This document shows, in pieces, positions 33,541-42,610 of a stretch of DNA of 64,000 bases (positions within the stretch are counted from its first letter, which is position 1; each line of letters starts with the position of its first letter). A program made the translations under genes and the position numbers. Source of the stretch: Chara braunii (lineage: Eukaryota > Streptophyta > Charophyceae > Charales > Characeae); the NCBI GenBank assembly GCA_003427395.1, contig BFEA01000398.1, positions 1,368,818 to 1,432,817 on the forward strand, read 5' to 3'. The notes below the pieces were generated by a model. The model saw nothing but the letters and a program-made list of their open reading frames with translations, searched no databases and had not been told where the DNA came from.

Positions 33541-34100
33541 TGCCACAAGACACTTCGACCAATACAACCCGCTCAATAGACTACGCGTAAAGAACCCTAT
33601 TTCCCTGATTCCTTTTCATCACCTTCCCCCTATTACAATCGCACCACCTACATGCACCCTCCCTCGTACACCTGGAAATTTTCTTCCCCCAGAATGCAGC
33701 TACTACTCTCACCCCCCACTTATCCCCACCCGCACACCTACTCCCTTATCATTACCCACAGTATGGCAAACCGCGTTATACACCCATGGTCTGAACACCC
33801 TTACCTTCTCTACGATACAACAAGCACCGACACAAAACCGCCGCAACTACAAATAATGGCATGCATGAGTCACACCACACATACACCAACGTACTTGCTT
33901 TTGCCTCTTTCACCTCTATGCCACCATTCTCCTCCTGCTCTCTCTTCGCACGAGCAAGATAGCTCGTGAACTAATACTCGTACCTCCAATTCGTCAATTG
34001 GTTTGGCACACCATAGTGCCCCGGGCGCTGTGCTTACGCTGTAAGCCTCCTGATTCCTGACACTACGTTGCGCGGCCACACACACACACACACACACACA
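33541..34100. other. left margin of the A+C-rich block, no gene
   Basis: Composition switches abruptly to pyrimidine/adenine-rich with little G. Open frames here are low-complexity Pro/Thr/His. It ends in a (CA)n run that abuts the left terminal repeat. Confidence 0.5.
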
Positions 34101-34125
34101 CATCACGAGGGAACGTGGGTGCGCG

Positions 34126-34194
<69 letters not shown>

Positions 34195-34291
34195 ACTCCA
34201 ACATACTAACACTTATCCCACACAGACACACACACGCACACTCACAGACACACACACACACACACACAAGTTCGCATAAAAACACACACAC

Positions 34292-34339
<48 letters not shown>

Positions 34340-34440
34340 ACACACACACGCCCCAAATTGCACATTCACACACAACTCCTTAAAGAAAGCCTTATCATAC
34401 ACACACGCGTATACACGCACACACAAAAACACACTAACCT
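34076..34440. repeat. (CA)n microsatellite cluster
   Basis: Several CA arrays are separated by short unique words that are conserved in the right repeat. Frames through it are artificial HTHT/CVCV polymers. Confidence 0.95.
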
Positions 34441-35667
34441 TGCTCACACCAAACTTCTCCAGATAACATGCATACTAAAGACGTCCAACGAATATATGCA
34501 GTTCACATAAATAAATTAAAATGCATACAAAAATACAAACCACATCCCCCACTTAAAAAAACCCCGATACAACAATTATCACAGGAAACTAAGAATACAC
34601 CCTCCCACCCACCATCCCCAACTCACCCCCCCTCATATGAATAATACCTGAAAACAAACAAAAGAAGACTACACCTTCCCACCCGCCATCCCCCAACTCG
34701 CACCCCCAAACGAAAGAAACACCCCCAATACGTTAACTGCACCTACCACATAAATCGATAACCCACGAAAACGTTGACAGAACTTAGACGGCAAGAACAA
34801 AAGACAAAAATAACCTCGCAACACCACTCCCCTACTCCAGCTATAAGACAAAAACACCAAGGCATTGTCACGCTGCTGACCCGCCACTCAGTGCGCCTGC
34901 AAAGACACACGCACACACACAAAAAACTCCCGCCACCCCCACACTCTGGACAAACCCTGCGAAACAACCAAAACCATCTAGAAAATGGCTCGAGCCAAAA
35001 CGATTGCAGCAGAAGAAGTTAAAAAACCAATGACCATTGAATCGTATCCTGCACTCACAAAACGACACTCCTTCCTTCCCTCCAAGCATCACCACCTCCG
35101 CCATCTCCACACTACAGGACAAAAACATACCAGACGACGCCAACACAAACTTGACCACACTACGGTAAAAAACCTGGAATACCCGCCCGAACCCATGCAA
35201 ACGCACTTGCTGACACTTCTCCCACAACAATCCAAAAAAGCTCAGTCCCGTCATCTGTATCTGACGACATGCCCTGAGACGGCTTACCCCGCCACTCGCC
35301 CATACAATGCCAACCCCCCCCACCATAAGACCTTGCGCCATGCACCCCTACACCCGCTAAGCCGAACCCGTAAAATGCAACCCAAACCCCATACTCCCTA
35401 TACTTCCCCACACCCGCTCATACGCTATACCATCCATATCCGTCGCAAACACATCTAACGCACCCCCCCAACTGCTCATACTCACGCTCTATACACAACC
35501 ACCCCTATTCTCCTACTATATACCATTACTGTACCACCACTATAAGACCAACCAATGGAGTCTTGGCCATCCACAGTTGTAGCCTTCTGCTCTCGGCGGA
35601 ATGCGGTACTGCTCGCGCTGCCTACTCTCTCTCTCTCTCTCACTCAACCTTAGACTCGGTGTTACGC

Positions 35668-35697
35668 CTGTCTCTTATACACATCTAGATGTGTATA
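35668..35697. other. Nextera/Tn5 mosaic-end junction (sequencing adapter)
   Basis: The 19-base Tn5 mosaic end CTGTCTCTTATACACATCT is followed directly by the start of its reverse complement, AGATGTGTATA. This is the layout of the Nextera mate-pair circularisation junction. It lies between two copies of GCGGAATGCGGTACTGCTCG (35,598 and 35,701), whereas the right terminal repeat (49,599-49,680) reads straight through. This is a library artefact, not biology. Confidence 0.93.
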
Positions 35698-36183
35698 TGA
35701 GCGGAATGCGGTACTGCTCGCGCTGCCTACTCTCTCTCTCTCTCACTCAACCTCAGACTCAGTGTTACGCTGGGTACGACTACACCCGCCATAGCGACCT
35801 GAGATAGGAGGTGCTCTAATTCCTCTCTCTCTCTCTCACTCAACCTCAGACTCGGTGCTACGCTGGGAACGACTACACCCGCCATAGCGACCTGAGATAG
35901 GAGGTGCTCTGATTCTCTCTCCTTCGTATCTGCTATTAGTCCACACACCTGGACAAATGCAGATACCGTGAGTTGTGATCGGCCGAGCATTGGCAGTTGA
36001 AAGCCTGATACTGCGACCACGCACGGCTGACTCCTTCGGAGTTCGTGGATGGGAATGGCGACCAGAAACGAAGTCATCGCCGAAGCGGATGCCAATGAGC
36101 ACGTGGTATGTCTTCGCAGCATACCTATAGTCCTAATCCTCTCCACATGCCTACTCACCTCTTCGGGAGCCAGAGGAAACACA

Positions 36184-36232
36184 CCCTCTGATGAGCCGTG
36201 ACCGACGCAAGCGGCGAAAAGCGCTTTAGGGG
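36184..36232 (+). ncRNA. type I hammerhead-like ribozyme, left terminal repeat
   Basis: The core is CTGATGA (36,188-36,194), stem II GCCG/CGGC (36,195-198 with 36,212-215), then GAAA (36,216-219). A short stem III (AAG/UUU, loop CGC) ends in UUUA, predicting cleavage after A36,228. Stem I pairs CCCU with GGGG, with a possible outer GAGG/CCUC helix (36,173-176 with 36,243-246) across an internal loop. Short stem III with open stem I is the type I layout reported for Penelope-like elements. Weak points are the 3-bp stem III and a G-U pair next to the cleavage site. Confidence 0.55.
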
Positions 36233-36345
36233 ATGCGCCACCCCTCCTCCACTAGCAAATACAGCTAGTGTCTGATGGCTTCAACCATCATGCTCCCTTT
36301 CCATCTCCTTTCTCCCTCGTGCTGTCTCTCTCTCTCTCTCTCTCC

Positions 36346-36384
36346 CCCTCCTTCGCCTTCAATTTATACCTCTGTTTGTGCAGG
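36346..36384 (+). promoter_or_regulatory. polypyrimidine tract and splice-acceptor-like site in the terminal repeat
   Basis: A pyrimidine-rich tract (36,323-36,375) runs into TTATACCTCTGTTTGTGCAG, followed by GTACYGGAG. The same arrangement is in the right repeat (50,261-50,280). It could be the 3' end of a 5'-UTR intron, as known in Penelope-like elements. No donor has been assigned. Confidence 0.35.
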
Positions 36385-36626
36385 TACTGGAGAATAAGGA
36401 GGCAAGGTGAGATCTTCTAACCAATGGCTAGGAAAGTGTTGTCTAATCCAAGGTACGTGGTGGTTCCCTGAATGGGTTGCTATGGCTGCAATATGCATTC
36501 AACACACATACTTTCGGACTACGTCCTGTCGCAATGCAGGGGTCAAAACCACTTGCTGACCTCCATATATGTTCTTATGGACAAGTGACTTTTGTTTTGT
36601 AAGCATTGGTAGAAGAACACCCCCGC

Positions 36627-38035
36627 CTATAGCCTGGTGCTGCGAAATCTCGGTATATGGCGACTGAGTACCTGGCTACAATGGCTGATATGGGTATACT
36701 TTATCCCAATACCAAATACCACTATACTTCCTGTAAATTCCCGAGCTATACATGCACACCCCTGTACACAAACATATATAATAAGTCCCTATCTACGGGA
36801 AAACCCTCACCCACATAACCTTTTTTGCATTTTCGCCCTTCGCTTATACGCTGAAGCATATCAATGAACCCAACACCTCACTCACCACTCTACTTTCCCC
36901 TATAACGATACCAGCCACCAAAACGACCTGAAGCATGGAAACTGAAACCGACCGCATGCTACGAATGCACATAAACACTAAACTTTCACTAGATAAACCC
37001 TATTAAGATCATACACACCGATGACTATCTAAGGATTGATTGTGACGTCTCGACTACAGTAGACGAAGTAGATATTTTGACATTTCGCTATTTTCATAAA
37101 TAGACTGCACCAGCATATTGTGTCAACTAGATTATGTTTACCACTATGGGAAATTCGACATAAGTACCATATTACTTTCTACGGGGAAATTACTGTGTAT
37201 AACGTCCTTTGCAGCAACATCGGTTGTATTGGTAAAAGATGCAATCAATTATCAAAATGGTTCTGGCACCATGTACAATATACATTTATTAAGTCGTATA
37301 CGTATATGCTAGTCGTACGATGCATTTCTGACAGAAGGAGTCTTTCTGATAATTCTCCATAATAAATGTCAGGTGCTTGGGGTGCTGATATACTTTTTTT
37401 ACGTTTTTTCTGAACGGTTGACGCCCCTTGTTAATTTATTCTGTTTTTTCCAAGATAACATCAGTAAGCATGTTACTGAAATTCGAATTTCGCTATGAAT
37501 GGCAAAATATATGCATATCCATTTCTAGATTGATAACGTGTTTTGCGCTATAACGAGTAATGCACGTTAAGCCCTGCCAATCACTATCAATGTAATCTTA
37601 ACAAAATCGAGCATACTGTCGTCGTTTCACTGATAGAAAACCTGGTTCTGCGAAATCCCCGCACATGGCGACTTAACATCAGTAGGCAATAACAAGTATA
37701 GTTATCCCTACACTACGCCCCAATTAAAAATACCCCTCCCCAAAACCAAATAATGCTTTACATCCGCTTAACCTCCGTACTGTACATACACCTCTGTACG
37801 CAGGCCCCTCTGTACGTGTTAACCCTCGCCTACATAACTCCTTGCTTTTTCCCTTCTTACGTATACGCTGTAACACAACAATCAACCCAACACCTCATTT
37901 ACCACTCATCATTCCCCTTCAATAATACCAACTCCATACTAAAATGCTCTGAACCTTGGAAACCGATTACGACCACATATCACAAATACACATACACATA
38001 AAATCTTTCCGCTAAATTTGTTCGCTTGTACATAC
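36627..38035. repeat. diverged direct repeat of about 400 bp
   Basis: Copy A (36,627-37,020) and copy B (37,638-38,035) share CCTGGT.CTGCGAAATC, a TGGCGACT box, GTACA..ACCCTCGCC..CATAAC-like words, TATACGCTG..GC and AACCCAACACCTCA in order. Many substitutions and indels separate them. Both are non-coding. Confidence 0.65.
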
Positions 38036-39820
38036 ACACTAACAGTCCAAAATTAGGGTTTGATAATTACGACAGTAGAACAGGACGCTAAAGAAGTTAC
38101 ACTGACAATACTCTATTATTCATATCATGCATTACTTGCAGCAGATTCGCATCCCAAAGCATGTCAACAAGGTCATGAAAGAATCGATGTGGGATTTCTT
38201 CTGTCCACCATTACTTGGGCATTGCATAGGATTGTTGGCGTGTTTAGCAGAATGAGAAGTGTTGCCATTCATCGCACTTGTAGCTACGAATATTCATGGG
38301 TGCACAATTTATTCTGGTAGTAGGGTTCGATGCAGTGATGTTTTTGTTCCTTTTTTAATTCTGATGTTATTTTTATATATTTATATTCTAGGCTGATATT
38401 TCCATAAAACACTATGTAGCAAGTTCCGGAATTAGATTAGCGCTATGTACACAAACCCAGACGTAGTTTTCCAAATATTAGACAGCGTGTTACGGGAAAA
38501 CCACGTCAGATGATATAGGACAAGTTCTTCCCTACGTGTAGTACTCTTAAGATACGGAAAGATTCAATAGGACTTAAGATGCGAATCTGATAAGGATAGA
38601 CCATACCTATCCCCTCAGACTAATATAACGTATTGACAACATTAATTTTTACCCTCTTATACGATCTCATAACAAGCGCCTATACCTCGTGCATTAAAAT
38701 AATCCAGAATTCAAAACCTCAAGAAACTGAGATGATCATCCACCCCCATCTTGACACACTTCCAGACGCATGTATACTGTACAGCTCTCAGAACCGATCC
38801 ACCCTACGTGGTGCCGTACGACAGAGTTATACCTTCATACAGACCCACCATACTATCTCCCGCTCCCTCTTTCTCTCTCTCTCTCTCTCCCTCTCTCCCT
38901 CTGAAGCTAACTCCCTCCCCGGATAATCTGCTTATATTTTTTAGCTACTCCAACATAGTTACAGACATGCTCTACTTTCATACGAAGCAAACAATTGCAC
39001 ACTAAATATAACCAAAATAATATCAAACCATCAACCTCGTATACACCAGCTGCTTACGTGTCCAGAATCTCCCCAATACCATACCACGCATCCACTCCCT
39101 CTGTCGCATACAATTATGTCAGCCATAGTATCCAAAAGTAACAGCACTAACCAAGAATCCTTCCATAAAATACCAAATGATTAGAACAAACATTGTTAAA
39201 TTTAAGTTTTATTTATATCACTACCAATCTTAATTTTTCCATGCAACCAAGTCTTAAATATACTCCCGCACCACCCACCTCCTTGATCTGTTGCTCAATA
39301 ACACACGAAAAACAAAATTGCATGACACAGATCCGCGGAACAAGGAACCAAGGACTACGCATTAAGCGAACCTCCCTCAAGAAATCACACTTCCCTTAAA
39401 ATGACATTCACAATTAATTAGCAAACCAAGCTTACACACCATCGTTCAAAATGCCAAGTCACAATCATGTGGAAATGGAATGCCGCCGTCCCAATTTGAC
39501 ACACACATTCCAGTGACCCCATAACCTCTTTGCACAACAACTCATAACTATACACTTGACCCCATAAAACCACCAAATCCATAATCCTTGCCCATATTAT
39601 ACCATACAAGAACAAGGTTACCCCTCTGAATACCAATCCATTCAACAAAATGAAAGCATACATCCCCTCACGCCCGCGAATCCATTACTTGGACCCGACG
39701 TCCATAATATCCACTACTCTGCTCTCTATAGTATGCTTCGTGCCGTACTAATATGACCCGAACCCACAACAACATCAACCCCAACACAAATCCAGAACTC
39801 CTAGTAACGGAAAAATCCCA
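38036..39820. other. no recognised gene
   Basis: AT-rich with a short CT stretch (38,871-38,890), becoming A+C-rich after 38.6 kb. Open frames are short and low-complexity. Confidence 0.5.
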
Positions 39821-40252
39821 CTACAAATCAATCCGAAGTTCCCTATGAAGATAGTTCCGCGTCCCCAACGGGGGATCCATGATTGCTTCCCACTTCGCGA
39901 TCCCGGTCATCCGCCCATCATGCTCCATCACCAATGACGACAACAACAAACGCACTATCTTCTCAATGATGTCATCCGCCCCCGCGGCATAACCATTAGG
40001 AACATCATCATGCTTCTTCGTAACAAACACCACGACATCCCTAAGATCGTCCCCCACATACCCCGATCCCACATCCAAACTCGATACCAACACACCATTC
40101 GCGTCTACCTCATAACAACGATAACCAGAACGATTATCCACAGCAACAAACCCAAAATCGCGATCTGGCTGATGATCCCGATGCTCAAGCATCTCGTACA
40201 CAACCACTGTACGACCCCTCACCTGACCTCGACAAACCACCACCGCCGACAT
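39821..40252 (-). CDS. hypothetical 143-aa protein
   Basis: A minus-strand frame starts at an ATG (MSAVVVCRGQVRGRTVVVYE) and ends at 39,821. It has balanced, non-repetitive composition: FGFVAVDNRSGYRCYEVDAN, LRDVVVFVTKKHDD, then ADDIIEKIVRLLLSSLVMEH. The alternation of hydrophobic strands and a helical stretch looks like a folded domain. I recognise no family. It lies on the strand opposite to the RT and ORF1-like genes, in sequence whose plus strand is C-rich. It could be a captured gene or a chance frame. Confidence 0.4.
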   Translation of the reverse strand: MSAVVVCRGQVRGRTVVVYEMLEHRDHQPDRDFGFVAVDNRSGYRCYEVDANGVLVSSLDVGSGYVGDDLRDVVVFVTKKHDDVPNGYAAGADDIIEKIVRLLLSSLVMEHDGRMTGIAKWEAIMDPPLGTRNYLHRELRIDL

Positions 40253-40876
40253 CGCCTCCACCTCTGGTAATCATCAGACACACCCGAATACCTGTTGCCC
40301 ATAACTCCTAACCCTCCCCACCTCCCTCCCCTCCGCCAACCTCGCGATAGCACAGATGCCCTGCCACGACAAAATTTCACACATCGGCAATTCACCTATG
40401 ATCCACGGAACCTACACGCCCTTTTATAACCAACTACTGCTGTCAAACACACATAAAAGCAGCCACCATACGCTACAACGGATATCACCCCCGACCCGAG
40501 TTCACCCACATATACAAAAATACATACACCGACGCAGACCATCCCTACCTGTATACACCCTTAATATTAAATTTGCTCCCCCAAAAATAACAAAAATATA
40601 TATATACAACGGTTAAACAAAGACTCAGAAACTGTCCTGCCAATTATAAGAAATATACGTCAAAAATTATTATGGCTACAAGCATCCAACTATAGATCTC
40701 TAAAGATAAATTGCTGATCATTACCCCCTCAACATATAACCCAAAATAGTCCCTACCCACATAAGCTCCAGAAAACAAAAGACAAAAAACAAGTTAACAC
40801 CCATACCCTCCGACCTACCTACAATATTAAGAATAATCCTCACATGATTCCGAAAATACATATATATATACATATA

Positions 40877-41608
40877 CAGGGTTACCTGACCGAACGTTCG
40901 GGGGCCCCCGGGGGCCCCCGAACGTTCGGGCGTTCGGGGTCCCGTTTGGGGGCCGAACACCTCCAGGTTCAGCCCCCGCCAAAAACTAATTCGGGGCCTA
41001 AACATAAGTTTTTTTTTCTGAATTTGTTTTTGCGAGTTCTCTATGATGTAACCTACACGCCTATAAATTTTGAAGCCATTCTGCTGAGCCAAGAAAATAT
41101 TAAAAATCGTCAAAGATGGGGGTGTCAAAACGTGCTCGCCCACTCACTTTTTTTTTTTTTTTTCCACTTTTCACTTTTTTTTTTCACTTTATTTCGGGGC
41201 CTAAACAAATTTATTATTTTTTGAAAAAACATTAATGAGTTATTAATTATGTAAACCACATATCTGTAAATGTTCAGGGGATTTGTCAATGCCAAAAAAT
41301 AATTAAAAATCGGCAAAGATGGCGGTGTCGAAAAGGTGTTGGCACACTCCCTCATTTTAATTATCTTTCTTATTTTTATCATAGTGTTTATTTTCTGTAT
41401 TTGGTTTTTAATTCAAATTTCGTAAAGAATTTGGATGTAGTGCCCAGGCAAATGTTGTTTAGTTTATTTTTCTCCATAACATATGCTGTTTTCGGAATTT
41501 TTTGGAAACGTTTTGTTTTTTTCCGCGTTCAGCCCGAACGGCCGAACGCCTTCCGAAGGGGTCCCGTACGTTCGGGCGTCCGGCCCGTCCTGAACGCCGG
41601 CAACCCTG
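40877..41608. mobile_element. 732-bp hAT-like non-autonomous element
   Basis: Ends CAGGGTTRCC (left 40,877; right 41,608 on the minus strand) are flanked by a perfect 8-bp duplication TACATATA (40,869-40,876 and 41,609-41,616). CAGGG termini with 8-bp duplications are hAT hallmarks. Subterminal regions are packed with CGAACG/CGTTCG motifs, including a perfect 38-bp palindrome (40,891-40,928). The interior has two diverged ~155-bp direct repeats (40,992-41,147; 41,194-41,349). No transposase is encoded. Confidence 0.9.
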
Positions 41609-41779
41609 TACATATATATATATATATATACATATAAAAACAAAATTATAATTTTAATCTTTTTCTTCTCTTTTCTTTTTTCTTTTTCCTTTCTTTTTCC
41701 AAAAAAAAAATAAAAAATAATAATAGTAATAATAAAAAAAAAAAAAAAAAAAAAAAGTATATATATATATATATATAAA

Positions 41780-42051
41780 CTAGGCTACCAGCAGGGCCGC
41801 CCGTGTCCTCGGTGGCCAGCCCATACAAGGACCAGGGAAGGTCCCAGCAAAAAAATAATATTTTAGAAAAATCCAAAAAATCCACACAAAAAAACTATGT
41901 TATGCAGAAAAATAAATTGTGCAACTTTTGCCTTAGAGTCACATCGAAATGCTTCACCAAATTCAAAATAAAAAATAAATTTTTATTTTTATTTTTTGTA
42001 ATGTTTTTGGCCCGGCCGGGCAAGTGACCCCGGACCACTGTGGTAGCCTAG
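41780..42051. mobile_element. 272-bp MITE with 8-bp duplication
   Basis: Terminal inverted repeats CTAGGCTACCA are flanked by TATATAAA on both sides (41,772-41,779 and 42,052-42,059). The interior is AT-rich, with GGCC-rich subterminal blocks. The 8-bp duplication suggests hAT; the termini are atypical. Flanks are (TA)n-rich, so the duplication could be partly coincidental. Confidence 0.7.
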
Positions 42052-42059
42052 TATATAAA

Positions 42060-42598
42060 CATAAAAATAAAAACACACATATATGTATATATATAAATAA
42101 TAAAATTAAAAAATAAAAATAAAGACAAAAAAATAAAATAAAATAAAATAAAAATATATAAAAACATCGAAATAAAAATAAAATAAAAGTAAAACACGAT
42201 AATCACAGTTCCTCCCAGCACTTGCCACGTCCTCGTATAACTACATTGTATAACTACATTAAGTCATCAAACCGATTATCTTCCTTTTTACATTGACTAC
42301 ACATAACACATGTCTGCACCCTATAAAACAACTGCACAGAACCCCATGCACCCCAAAATACAACCATTCTCAAACCCCATTGACAATAACAATGTCTCAA
42401 CCCACATATTCACAACCCTAAACGTTGGCTAGCCTAGCCTCAATTAAAATACAACCTTGCATCCTCCTGGCAAAACATTAAGAAACCGCAACATTATTAC
42501 TGACCCATATTGCCCCACACCCCCCTCATCCTATTGCCTCGCCTCCCGCATCCCACCCGAACATCCAACAATCACGTGACTAACACCAGTGCTCTATT
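42060..42598. other. AT-rich then C-rich spacer, no gene
   Basis: (AAATA)n-like sequence to about 42,200 is followed by A+C-rich sequence ending in GCGCTTGCAG, a probable splice acceptor for the next frame. Confidence 0.5.
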
Positions 42599-42610
42599 TT
42601 GCGCTTGCAG

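Larger units (their letters stand above)
34101..36508 (+). repeat. left terminal direct repeat
   Basis: It aligns with 48,666-50,405 from CATCACGAGGGAACGTGGG to ATGCATTCAACACACA. The order includes (CA)n, GCCCCAAATTGCACATTC, CTAGAAA..GCCAAAACGATTGC, CTCAACCTCAGACTC, the hammerhead core and TTATACCTCTGTTTGTGCAG. Relative to the right copy it has an extra ~472-bp segment (about 35,023-35,494), an extra ~40 bp near 34,465, and a tandem duplication at 35,593-35,760 created by an adapter junction. Confidence 0.9.

Noticed and set aside
34068-34466. Long His/Thr and Cys/Val open frames over CA repeats
   Set aside because: Dinucleotide arrays are open in several frames on both strands; there is no real protein composition.
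35668-35697. A genuine Tn5/IS50-type transposon end
   Set aside because: Two inverted mosaic ends directly abutting, with no transposon body, in a eukaryotic draft assembly is the known mate-pair adapter layout.
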